Shown: in pieces, positions 37,669-49,322 of the stretch
How the letters are laid out: each line of letters begins with the position of its first letter
Numbering within the stretch: the first letter of the stretch is position 1
From: Pithys albifrons albifrons
Lineage: Eukaryota > Chordata > Aves > Passeriformes > Thamnophilidae
Assembly (NCBI RefSeq): GCF_047495875.1
Contig: NC_092458.1
Location: 2,344,001 to 2,408,000 of the forward strand
Direction: 5' to 3'
DNA length: 64,000 bases
The notes under the pieces: generated by a model
Told to the model about the DNA's origin: nothing
Databases searched by the model: none
What the model saw: only the letters and a program-made list of their open reading frames with translations
Made by a program: the position numbers and the translations under genes

Positions 37669-39897
37669 CTTGCCTTTAAATGTTGTCCAGTTTTTTATTG
37701 TAGATGTCAGTTTTTACACTGTTGTAGAGACTAATCTTATGAAGAGTGTTGCTTCTTATTAGTATGTTATCTGTCTCAATTGCTTCATGACTCCTTTTCT
37801 CAGAAACAAGAGTGACACTGATGATCACCAGAAGGAAAACCACATTGTTAACATTCTTAGAAAAGAGACTGGATGAGAGATTTCACAAAGAATCTTTTTG
37901 GATATTCCAAATCCCTAGAAATGTGAAGAAGAGGTTTAAAACTGACAATCCAATTTTTAAATATAGCACTCAAGTGAAAAACACCAAGTTCATATAAGTC
38001 CCCAGGAAAAGCAGACTTTTTTTGTTATAGCATTTGACATAATGGCTCACAGTTTTAATTCTAATTTCACTTGAAACATTTTCTTTTATGAAATTTCTGT
38101 CCAAGTGTTTCATATTTTTACTAAGCCTGCAAGGTAAACTTCTTCTGCTTCCTTCTCAACCTTTAAGTCCTCTCCTGTCTCTTTTGGTTTTGAAGTTATT
38201 TTTTGGGGAAAAGGGTTCCAAAACTAACAAAAGTGGCAAGGATTTGGGTATAAATTTTAAGTATTGTGAGGATATTTATTTCTAAAATCACAAAATGTTG
38301 ATTGTTAGAAATTTTCTGACCTCTGAAGTAGGTGAAAATAATTGACAAGTAGAACATGTGGGGTTGGATAAGTAGAGGAGAAAGAAGATGGGAACACGTG
38401 TTTGTTTTAAATAGATGCCTGTGATGTCTTTAGCTAGTTAGCAATATTGCATCAAAGTAATATGCCTGATTTAAAGCAAGTTTCTTGCCTTTTTTTCTTA
38501 GCTTTAGCAAATTTCAGTTACAGAAATGTGTGGCAGCCGAAATTAAAACTTGATACACAAACTAAAGTGCATCTAAAAGATCAATTAAAATTATTCTGCA
38601 AGAATTTCCCAAAATACTGTTATTTATTGCTCTCAAAACCATAGCAAGCTTTGCTTCTGGCATGCAACTATAATCAATAACTATCATTGCAGTTTCCTCT
38701 ATAAATCAAAGGATATAATAAATTCAGGTTCTTATCAGATAATCTGATTTAACCTTAGGAATAATATTGATATATAGAATACTTGCATAATTAGTATATA
38801 AAGGAGAATATCTGATAATTTCACTTGCATGAGTCACACTAACTTTGAATTTCTATGACTTAATACTAATTTAAAAGCTCATACTTTTTTTCCACCTGTG
38901 CAAAAATCAGCTATTTAAAATAGATGAGAAGTCCCTTAATATTATTTAGAAGAAAAATTAAATAAAATCCCCAGAAGTGTTAACCTTCAATGGTGGCAGA
39001 AAAGTAATTCTGTAACAGTAACAAAGGTGCAACCAAAGGCAAAATTATTACATTTTGTTACAGTGAACTTTACAGAAAGTAAGACTTTTAAGACCTAATG
39101 TGTAACTGGGCTTGGTGACAGGTAGAGCGATTAAAATCCCTCTTTGGCTCTTCAAACTATGTCTTTATTAGTAATTAGAAAGTGTACAGGACCATTTTTT
39201 GGCCTAGAGGTCTGCTGGTGCAGCACAGTGCATCCTTTCAGCAACAATTTAATGCCCAGAAGAAGACAGTTGCATCCAAAGAGCCTGTTGCTGCCTCTGT
39301 GCTTGGTGCTAACCCCCGTCCATCCCTGGGCACTGCCTCGGCTTGTGGGGTTTGTCTGTGACAGAAGCAACGCTCCCGATTCAGTGGGGTGGGCAGTCAT
39401 GCTGAGGAGCTTGACTATATGCCCTCTCCCTTTTTGGTTCATTTCTCCTGGCACCACATAAAAATTCAGGGAAGGATACAAACTGGTTATATGAAAATGC
39501 TGGGTTCAGTGTCACTGGCATTGTCCATTTTCTATGTCTTTTGACTTAGTTATGCTTTCAGATCACAGCTCTGTGGATCTGCTCTGTGAACTCCATCCAG
39601 GGTGCTGACTGTGACCTTCCTTGCAACATGAGGTTACAAACATGTTGGCACTTGCTCTTGGGGTAGTAAGACCACTCATAATGCTAATTTCTGTAATTTA
39701 GCAGTTTTTCAGTTCCTGTAGAGTGGTCTCTTATGCCACTGCCCTCGTACATATCCTTGTAATGCTGAATCCAGACTGGAACAACCAATGACTGTGATTG
39801 TGCCCAACCAAAGCTCTGCAGCCTACCAATATCCTGGATTTCAAAATTCCATTAGCATAGGTTGCTATGACACATCTTCTTGTCCAATGTGATTTGT

Positions 39898-40206
39898 CCA
39901 AGGTGGGGGTTGGTCTCTTCTCCCAGGCACTCAGCAATAGGACAAGGGGGCACGATGGGCTCAAGCTCTGCCAGGGGAAATTTAAGTTGGAGATCAGAAA
40001 AAAATTCTTTCCAGAGAGAGTGCTCAGGCATTGGAATGGGCTGCCCAGAGAGGGGGTGGATTCCCCATCCCTGGAGATTTTTAAACACAGATTGGATGTG
40101 GCACTGAGTGCCATGATCTGGTAAAGGGACTGGAGTTGGACCAAGGGTTGGACTCAATGATCTTGGAGGTCTTTTCCAACCCAATCCATTCTATGATTCT
40201 ATGATT
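39898..40206 (+). mobile_element. CR1 LINE 3' fragment, young subfamily
   Basis: Begins in the ORF2 tail ([16 protein letters not shown]) and runs through [16 protein letters not shown] to the stop and the terminus CCATTCTATGATTCTATGATT. The 85-codon frame at 39867-40124 is the CR1 ORF2 end read from upstream sequence. Confidence 0.95.
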
Positions 40207-42848
40207 TAATCACTTAAGAAAAGGCTCTCTTTCTGTTCCCCCCCAGTTATTAACTAACCAAGTGACTAATTCCATGATATCATGTCAGCCTCTTCCAACC
40301 CTGCAGCATGGATCCAGATGCTCAGTACCACTTGTTTCCTAGACTTGTATCCTGAGTTTAGTACCAATGTATGTAGAGAGACAGGCTCTTTTCTACTTCG
40401 CTGTAATGCAATGAGGAAACAGAAGAACAGGAGATGCAGACATAAAGAGATTGAACAAGCCCAGCACCTTTCTTGGCCACCCTTTTGGAGAAAGACCTTG
40501 TGGTGACTAAGGAACATACTGGGCCACTTCGTAGTCCTACAATCACTGGAACATTTTATGTCATTTGAGGTTTTAGGCAACATCTTAGTTTCTGAATTAT
40601 CTACATATGTCAGTTTAAAAAGCAGCAAAATTGCTAACAAAAATGTGAACAGTGTGGAATTGTTCAAACAAACTTTTTAAAGTTATTCAGTCCTAAAAAA
40701 ACCTATTGTAATTTGCAACAGCATTTATTTTAATATATATTCCCTGCTGAATTGAAATTTTTGTATTCTTTCAGCCCATTGTATTATCATAACTCTACAC
40801 CTACTTCAAATAATTACTCTATGGCTCAGAAAGCCTAATATATTTTATTCCAATATGATTTGTCTTCATAATTTTCTTGACTGTAATGTAGAGGCTGCAG
40901 GGCCACAACTAAGACCCAGACCTTCCATCAAGCATGATAATTTTTAGCAGTGGTGTCAAAAATTACACTTGGGCCTTAATTAATTTCTCAATAAAAAAAG
41001 AGTAGACAAAGGATTCTTTTTTCTCATGATTTAGAAAGCACCTGTACCAGTATTAGTTTGTCATGATATTAATCCTAATTACAATTTCCTTCTGTAAACA
41101 GGCAAAGATTTTTTTTTAATTTAAGAAACTATCCAAATAAGTATCCATTGAAATGCATATTTGCAAGGTACAAATTTAAACTAGTAGGATGGATCTTAGT
41201 TCTTTGTTAGTAGTGAATATAATTTTCACCAAATTGACATAATCTTCATTTTATATAATAGAATAATATAGACTGTGCCTGTGAAATACTTATGTATATG
41301 CAAGGGGAAGGAATGCAATCTACATCTATAAGAGTGTCTTGACTCCTCTGCTTGAACATTGGAACTACTTGTGAACACTGGAACTCTTCCAGGTTTTTGC
41401 AGTGTACCAGCTTCTCATACATCTAAAATATACTTCTTTTTGTGTCTTTTACAACTCTACTTTTCCAAGCTTAACAGTATGACTCTCTCTGCATTCTTTC
41501 TTTGACCTGGATTTACCCTCATTCTGGCATCTATTTGCATGATTTAGCATTCATACTTCACAAATTAAATGATATCATCATGAATTTCCAATTTTACAAA
41601 ATGGTGCAAAGAAAATAGTACAAAAGTTGTCTACATGATAGTGTAGAAAAAAGATTGAAGTGCTTGCCAGTACAGCTTTGTTTACAGTACAGCTTCTGCC
41701 AGCACTGGTGTCTGAGCTGTGCGTGCTACAGCCACAGCCTTTGGATACAACCATGGCAGGAGACACCTCCAGCACTGCCATGCTGAAGTTTAGTTCTTAC
41801 TGTGTGCTTGGTTTTATATGTACTGGTACTATTTTTTTTTAAGTAATTTCTCTAAATACTGTTGACTATGTGAAGCCAATTTTTCTGGTCCTGCTTTCAG
41901 CTGATGTTGAGCAACTTTATTTTTCTCAACCAGTTATCTTTCTTTGTCAATGAAAATCCACAGCTAAAGATGTGCATTTTCTAATTTCCTGAGCATTCAA
42001 ATGTCATGGTTTTGCTGGGTGTATTGCCACAATTTTATTCATATAAGTAAATCTGAAGCCTAGGAACTGATAGCTGCTTTTTAACTGTTAATGCAACCAT
42101 ATCCTCTCAGTGAAAAGCTGAGGCCCTGCAGGATAACATGGTTGATATGAGATATTGTCTCACAGTGAGGGATTTTTGACATAAGTTTTATTTAGCCTTT
42201 TCAAATCTGCCTGGTTCCTCATCCAAACAGCACTGTCTCCACTTTTGCCTTGCTTATTGGGCTTTCTAAGGTAGTCTTGCTTCCTTCAAGTCTGTGGCAG
42301 TTTCTCAGCATTTTGATATATATTTCTTAGGGTACTTTGGCAGTTTTTTGGGCTAGAAATGTATGGGGATGTGGATATCTACCTAACAGCAGGAGATCCT
42401 AGATTAGCAACAGAGCAAGCTGTGCAGCAGTTACTGAGGTATGGACACAGGCAAACTTCTGTTAAGATAGTCTGTGCTTTCCTTTTTCCTTTTTATCATA
42501 GACATCATTGACAAACATTCTGCCACATAGTCCTTTTGTCAAAAATACTGATATAAGAAGAACCCCTAAAACAAGTCCACAGGCACTGCTGGACTTAAAA
42601 TTTTATATGAAACCTCTATACAGAAACAGTTACATCTATTGCATGATATATGGCAGCCTTGCAGCTGACTTTGAAAAGACACTATTTGTTGTCTCTGAGA
42701 TATGCAAAGCATTAATATAGTTGGTTCAGTGTAAGAGCAGAAGATACCACTCTGGTCATTCAGTCAGACCTGCTTTATAAAGTCATCCTTTCAGTCTTCT
42801 GAATTGTCTGTTTGAACTACAGCACACCTTTCTCAAACATAATAATTA

Positions 42849-42895
42849 TTAAAAAAAAAAAAAAGAAAAGAAAAAACCAAACAAAACCAAACCAG
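42849..42895. repeat. A-rich tract
   Basis: A run of about 14 A followed by AAAGAAAAG and CCAAAC repeats. No SINE or LINE body adjoins it. Confidence 0.7.
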
Positions 42896-44682
42896 CTAAG
42901 ACTGGTTTTCAATTTCCATGTATGAACAGTCATCCACATCTTGTGGTAAATTGCTTCAACAGTTGAGTTAAAAACCCTCACATTTTTCCTCAGCCGAGTA
43001 TATTTAACTTCATCTTTCTGTCACTGCTTTGTTTGCCAAACTAGAGAGGGGTCCAATACTGCATTAATAGACAGTAACCAAGTTCTTTCCTAAACTCTTT
43101 TCACCACCAGTACTGTTGTTCTAATTCAGACAAGAAAGCAAATATGGAGTATCTAATTAATATTAGTTCAGAAAGCAATTATTGTAGTGGTCAAAGCAAT
43201 TATTTTTCTGGTCCTGATAATAATGTGGTTATCTTTAATCACAAGGTTATTTTGGCTAAGTGAGATAATCAGGGTCTAAGTAGGTGGCAAATGTTGCTCT
43301 AATGTGGAAGTTATAGTTGCTTCTGCATTGTCTCCTTAATGGAATATTTAAGGACATACATGAGCACTTTGAAATGTGTTTATTCTGAGCCAGCCATCCA
43401 AATTTAATACACTTAAACCTTTTAGGGTTATGTTATTCTGAACGTGTGGATATAGTCCTATATGTGGATATACTTTCCACTTTGAAACAGCTTTGCCTGC
43501 AGCATCAACAATCTTTGGAGCTCCAAAGTTATGGCTAAAGGAAGTTGTGCAAATACTGACCTTTCTATCCTCTTTCTGACTGTTCTGCAGAGATTTTTTT
43601 ACTTCATCTGCACGAAAAAGAATCTTGGAAGGGAGGGTAGCAAGTGATGCTTCATTAGTTGACAGCTTAAGAAAATACCTTTGCAAAGTCTAATCAACTT
43701 TTCCTCTAGATTTATCCTAGTTTTCCTTTTCTCTAAATATTTATTTTCCTGTAGTCATATTTGTTTCTAATTCTCTGTATGATAGAACCCCCTGTCATCA
43801 AGAATTTCGATTAGAGACTCCCAAATATTTTGCTTACAGGAAGAACCCTAGAAAGCTTCAAAGAACAGCTTTAGAAGAATGGTTAGACTGAGAAATCAGG
43901 TTTCAGAATAACAGACTGAGAATAATAGGGCTTTCTTAAATATATAAAAATCAAAATGACTGAATAAGAGACCAGAAGTAAAAGCTTTCCTGTCACAACC
44001 TACTGCAACTGTGACTAAGATAAAATTAACATTCTGCAATCTGTTGCAGTCAGATTGCACTTTTTAAATGTAGTCCATGTAACATTTGTGATGTGCTAAG
44101 GCTTTAGAAAAGTACCTTAAGTGGGAGTAAAAACCATTTTTGCAGTAAAAAAAAAAAGAATCACTTTTTTCTAAACTGTACTTGTGTGCATCTGCAAATA
44201 GTAAGAAAGTTTTATTGTGTTGCGATCTGGTTGACAGGCACTATTAGCTAAAATTATTTTAAGGAGCCTAAATATGTAAAGAATGGGAAGTATGGTGTCT
44301 AGTAAGAAAAGTTTAGAAATAGGCTGATGTTTATATGGGTTTAGTTACTGCTAAATTTTAGCTGTTGCTGTTTATTATTTGCTTTGGTATTTACTATTTG
44401 GAATCTGTGGGTCAGTATTTTATAAAGTCAAATTTGCAAAGTATAAATTTACAGGTAAAAGTAGAGTCAATTTTCTGAATTTTAATATTGTGGTGCTTTT
44501 TGGATCTTTTGATCAGATAGAGCTGCTAAGATTAAGTAAAGTTACTGTGCCATTTTCACAGAATGTAAATAAGTAGAGTCATAATTTTGCAAAGAAACCA
44601 TCCTACCTATAACATAAAATCAAAGACCATTTAATTATGGGGTTTCTGGTTGTCTGTACAGAAAATAAGTAGTACAAAAAAA

Positions 44683-45785
44683 CCTGAAAAAGCTGGTAGC
44701 CCATGGCCTGGACAAGTGTACCCTCTCCTGGATTAAGAGCTGGCTGGAGGGTTGGGCCCAGAGAGTGCTGGTGAATGGAGCTGCATCCAGCTGGTCACCA
44801 GTGGTGTTCCCCAGGGGCCAGTGTTGGGTCCAGTCCTGTTTAACATCTTTATTGATGATTTAGATGAGGGGATTGAGTCCATCATCAGCAAATTTGCTGA
44901 TGACACCAAGTTGGGAGGGAGTGTCGACCTGCTGGAAGGCAGGAGGGCTCTGCAGAGGGATCTGGATAGACTTGAGAGATGGGCTGATTCCAATGGGATG
45001 AAGTTCAACAAGGCCAAGTGCCGGGTCCTGCCCTTTGGCCACAACAACCCCCTGCAGCGCTCCAGGCTGGGCACAGAGTGGCTGGAGAGCAGCCAGGCAG
45101 AGGGACCTGGGAGTACTAATTGACAGGAAGCTCAACATGAGCCAACAGTGTGCCCAGGTGGCCAAGAAGGCCAATGGGATCCTGTCCTGTATCAAAAATA
45201 GCGTGGCCAGCAGGACCAGGGCAGTGACCCTTCCCCTGTACTCTGCATTGGTGAGGCCACACCTTGAGTGTTGTGTTCAGTTCTGGGCCCCTCAGTTCAG
45301 AAAGGATATTGAGGTGCTGGAGCGAGTCCAGAGAAGAGCAACAAGGCTGGAGAAGGGACTGGAGCACAAGCCCTGTGGGGAGAGGCTGAGGGAGCTGGGG
45401 GTGTTTAGCCTGGAGAAGAGGAGGCTCAGAGGTGACCTCAGCACTGTCTGGAACTGCCTGAAGGGAAGTTCTGGCCAGGTGGGGGTTGGTCTCTTCTCCC
45501 AGGCACTCAGCAATAGGACAAGGGGGCATGATGGGCTCAAGCTCTGCCAGGGGAAATTGAAGTTGGAGAACAGAAAAAAATTCTTTCCAGAGAGAGTGCT
45601 CAGGCATTGGAATGGGCTGCCCAGAGAGGGGGTGGATTCACCATCCCTGGAGATTTTTAAACACAGATTGGACGTGGCACTGAGTGCCATGATCTGGTAA
45701 ATGGACTGGAGTTGGACCAAGGGTTGGACTCGATGATCTTGGAGGTCTTTTCCAACCCAATCCATTCTATGATTCTGTGATTCTA
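44683..45785 (+). mobile_element. CR1 LINE, longest copy, with RT core
   Basis: An 1,103-bp 5'-truncated CR1. The first frame (44752-45123) contains reverse transcriptase motifs [15 protein letters not shown] and FADDTKL (FADD at 44893-44904, catalytic Asp pair intact). The second frame (45035-45700) carries [15 protein letters not shown] through [16 protein letters not shown] to the stop. One small deletion near 45100 puts the two in different frames, so the element is broken. The 3' terminus is CCATTCTATGATTCTGTGATT. It is the same young subfamily as 12619. Confidence 0.96.
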
Positions 45786-46455
45786 GGTTACATTTATATT
45801 GTTTATGTTTCATATTTATGAGCTACCCTGTATTCATAATTGACTCCAAGTAATTAGCACTGCATAGAATAAAAATCAGTAAACTGAAATACTTTTCAAA
45901 TATTATTATTTAGCTCAGTAACCTTGCTTATAATCGAAAATACAACTCACTCTATAGATTGGTGCTAACTCCTTGCAGGTTATGATCTACTAAACTGTGT
46001 GAGCTTCAGCACCACCTCAGTAATGCCAAAATGGTGTCAGAAAGAAACATGTAGAAAAGAAAAAAAAAAAAATCAAATTTAGATGGCTTTCTAGAATTAT
46101 TTTATTTGTTTCATCTCAATATTTGTTCTGTTTTAATCCTGGATTCTTTTCCTTATGCATAAATTCTGCATGAGCAGTCCCTTTCCTAAACATTTACTTG
46201 CTGGTAGTCCTTGAAATAGAAAGAAAAATGTGGTAAATAACAACATATAACCAATAATAGTAGGAAAAATTTCAAAAGCAGTAGTGTGGTGTCTTGTGAC
46301 TGGTGTTCTCTCTAATTTAACTGATATTAAGGTATGTGTAATTATGTAACTGGAGTGCTATTTTACAATATCTGTGGGGTGCCAGGTCACTACCACCAGT
46401 ATGGAAGGCTTTGAGCTGTGGCTCTGAAAGCCTTCTAGATAGCTTAAAATTGCAT

Positions 46456-46591
46456 AAAATAAAAATTGGGCTGGAAAGTTTGGTTATGAATGGAAGCAAA
46501 AAATAAAAATTGGCATGGAAGGTTTGGTTATGAACGGAAGCAAAAAATAAAAATTGGGCTGGAAAGTTTGGTTATGAATGGAAGCAAAAAA
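46456..46591. repeat. 44-bp tandem repeat, three copies
   Basis: Three units with TTGGGCTGGAAAG or TTGGCATGGAAGG at 46466, 46510 and 46554. Units 1 and 3 are nearly identical and unit 2 differs at a few positions, which points to a local duplication. Confidence 0.92.
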
Positions 46592-47176
46592 TTGAAAACA
46601 TGCTTACAAGAAGAGTAATCTGAAAATACAGATTAGAACTCATTAAAGAAACATTAAATGTAAATGCATATGAGTAGCTCTGTCTTTAAACATCCATCAA
46701 AGTAATCTCAAGAAAAATTTAATAAAGTTCATGTTAGCTCTAACTCCCATACTTCAGTGTAAAAAAAGTACTTTACTGAGAGAATATTGAATGTTGCCAG
46801 TCTATATTGCACAAAAAATTAATGACGGAAACATTGTGTACTATAAAGTTTTTACTTTAGTCTCTTGTGAAAACTGTTTGAATACTGTTTGTTTTTTGGT
46901 TTGGTTTGGTTTTTTTAACTGCCAGTCTATCTGCTCCTAAGTGAATTTTAGGAGGTTAATTTTTCCTCTGAGTTTCATTATGTGAACTGAATTTGGGTAA
47001 AATTTTAAAAGGAAATGCTAAAATACATAACTGGCAGTATTTTGAAAAACAGAGTCAGAAAACTCAAAACATTTTAACCTTTTCTTTAAATGTTTGTCTA
47101 AAAAGCAAATATATTCAATTTCAAAATAGTTATCAATTCATGCAAGGGTATAATATGGAGTTACACCCAACATTTA

Positions 47177-47491
47177 GGCAGTTAAAGCCTCCCTGCCATC
47201 CGATCCCATCAGATCTCGGAAGCTCAGCAGGGTCAGCCCCGGATTAGTACTTGGATGGGAGACCTCCTGGGAAATGCCGGGTGCTGGAGGTTCTAGTCCT
47301 GAGGACTTCACTGGCACTGTCCAAGCTCGCTCGGCCGTGGCAGATGAACCTCAGGACTGAAACGGTGGGGCCAGTTCTGCGCACGCTGAGCCTCACCTGA
47401 AATCCACTGCGCAGACTGGAAGGGCACACCCACGTGGGGACAGCCCTGCCCAAATCTGCGTTCGTGAAGCCGAGACACACACACACACCCA
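47177..47491 (+). mobile_element. 5S rRNA-derived SINE, copy 3
   Basis: Starts GGCAGTTAAAGCCTCCC, has the 5S-like head, body and a CA tail (47475-47490), with a perfect 10-bp target duplication CCAACATTTA at 47167-47176 and 47492-47501. The duplication fixes the element at 315 bp and marks insertion by target-primed reverse transcription. Confidence 0.96.
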
Positions 47492-47641
47492 CCAACATTT
47501 ATATAAGTAGAACTCTGTGTTGGGCAGAGTAGAACTCAGTGTTGGACAGAAGGTTAACATTTTGGTTTTGATCATCTTTTTGAACATTATTTTTCCATTT
47601 GGTGCATATATATAAATTATATTGAGATTCAATATCTTTTC

Positions 47642-47789
47642 TTCACCATCCCTAGAGATTTTTAAACACAGATTGGACGTGGCGCTGAGTGCCATGATCT
47701 GGTAAATGGACTGGAGTTGGACCAAGGGTTGGACTCGATGGTCTTGGAGGTCTTTTCCAACCCAATCGATTCTATGATTCTATGATTCT
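47642..47789 (+). mobile_element. CR1 LINE 3'-terminal fragment
   Basis: Short 5'-truncated copy of the young subfamily: TTCACCATCCCTAGAGA at the ORF2 end, the ATGATCTGGTAA stop, GGACTCGATGGTCTTGGAGG and the terminus GATTCTATGATTCTATGATTC. Confidence 0.93.
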
Positions 47790-48163
47790 GCATAATCCTA
47801 TGAAAAGAAAGTCTCCTCAGCAGGGTGAGGAGCTAAAGATAGTAGAACCCTTCAGGACAAATACCTTTGGCTTGCTCTGGGTCTCTGGACAGTTACAGAT
47901 TTACTGGCTATATGTGAAAAACTTTGATAGCAACTTGCCAGACAGTGAGTGTCTGGTAAAAATCCTTTGTGATGGTATCTTTTGGTCTGAATTTCACACC
48001 TTGGGTTTTTCAAAAGGAAGGTGTGTTCTGCACTGTGGCTTACACTGTCAGGCACTCAGGTCTTGTGATTGTAGTTCCATGGCTACAGTTTTGTTGAATT
48101 CTGCATTTTAAAAGCACTTTCACCTTCTGAGTTATCTATTATATTCTCAAAATCAGACCTTAA

Positions 48164-48790
48164 TGTTATGGGTTTAGGCAGGTGGGCCTAAACTTAGGTT
48201 TTAAAGTTCAGCTAGGCCTAGGATTGTCAGCTGATTTAAGCTGGGCTGAGCCAGCTCACAGCTGACTTCTTCCAGCCAATAATATTGTATTCCATACCAT
48301 ACTACATCATCTCAAAGGGGGTAAAATCCAGTGTGTGGGAGTGGCTTGGGCAGTTCCATCATGGCTGCACTAAGAGGAGGACATCCAGCAGCTCCTCTAC
48401 TATGCTGGGCCCTGCTCCTGTTGCCTGTGCTTGCATTTTGTTTGCATTCAGGGAAGTAGAAATATTTTGTTGTTATACTTTCTCTTTCTTGCTGAGTGTC
48501 TTTTGGAGAGCTTATGAATTTAGAGTAATGGGCTTTGTATTAATTGGGGAGTGGGAAGTTATTCCTTGTTATATATATATATAACTTGTGTAAGTGTGTG
48601 TTATATTGTAGTTCTCTCCCTTAGTTTTCTCTTTTCTGTATAAATACATGTAGTTAGTTCCAGCATAAACATGGTTCTGAGGGGTTTTTTTCCTCTCTCC
48701 CTCTTCTTTTCCCCTAGCTGGTTGGGGGAAGGAGGAACCCTCTTCACTCTCTCCTGGACAGTTGGGGTTTTGCCAGCTCAACCCAGGACA
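48164..48790 (+). mobile_element. Retroviral 5' LTR, relative of family 1
   Basis: A 627-bp unit from TGTTATGG to CCCAGGACA, the reverse complement in layout of the LTRs at 2982, 6860 and 34387 but clearly diverged from them. Shared landmarks include GTCAGCTGA, TGTATTCCATACCAT, ATCATCTC and AGGAGG. A TATA-like element lies near 48640. It is followed six bases later by a tRNA primer site, so this is the 5' LTR of an element, not a solo LTR, and its sense is +. A short TA run (48570-48583) lies inside. No 3' LTR was found in the window. Confidence 0.9.
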
Positions 48791-48796
48791 GATAAT

Positions 48797-48814
48797 TGGT
48801 GCGTTGGCCGGGAA
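48797..48814 (+). promoter_or_regulatory. Retroviral primer binding site, tRNA-Gly type
   Basis: TGGTGCGTTGGCCGGGAA: TGG plus 15 bases complementary to the 3' end of vertebrate tRNA-Gly (UCC), as I recall that tRNA. The match stops after 18 nt, the normal length of a primer site. It sits six bases after the LTR end. Confidence 0.8.
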
Positions 48815-48921
48815 ATGAAGGACACTATCAAGTGTCCCAGAAGGTTGGCAGGGTTCCCGGGAGCTTTGTTATAGAAACATTCCTTGATATCTGCATTGCT
48901 TGGGAACATCTAATATAAACA

Positions 48922-49146
48922 ATGTCCTCTTGCTACTGGATCCTCATGTTATTCCTTGTACTGCCTGTTTCTGTGAGTGCAGACAGCTCAACTCGTACCT
49001 GCTGTGACTGCAGCCACTGCAAGGAGAAGCCTCACAGCCACAGCAGGGTGTCTGTCTCTCCTGCCTCACCTCAACAGAGAGCAAACCCCAAGCGTGAGTC
49101 ACATGGTGAATTTCATCCTGCCTGTGTGACCAGGGGAAAGGCATGA
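48922..49146 (+). pseudogene. ERV leader ORF, possible envelope N-terminus remnant
   Basis: A 74-codon frame that starts 107 nt after the primer site. The first about 20 residues form a hydrophobic signal-peptide-like segment (WILMLFLVLPVSVSA), followed by a Cys-rich stretch (TCCDCSHCK). Position and shape would fit the start of a retroviral envelope gene placed next to the leader, with gag and pol missing, but I cannot confirm this. It could be a chance frame in leader sequence. Nothing retroviral is recognised after about 49200. Confidence 0.35.
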
Positions 49147-49261
49147 GGAGGTGGGACAGTGCATCTACTTCTGTGCTTGAAGTCACAGAATGAATCTTCT
49201 TAAATTACTCAAAGAATCCAGATTCTTAACTAGTTTGAGTCAAAGTGTATGTGATGCAGGA

Positions 49262-49322
49262 GCCTTTTTATCTCTTCCTTTTTCTTTTTTCCTTTCCTTT
49301 TCTTTCCTTTCTTTCTTTGCAA
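49262..49322. repeat. Pyrimidine-rich tract
   Basis: CTTTTT, CCTTT and CTTTC runs on the + strand, low complexity. Confidence 0.75.

Noticed and set aside
39144..39481. Overlapping 105- and 109-codon frames on opposite strands
   Set aside because: No motif, no start context, no splice or repeat identity; they are probably chance frames in a slightly GC-richer stretch.
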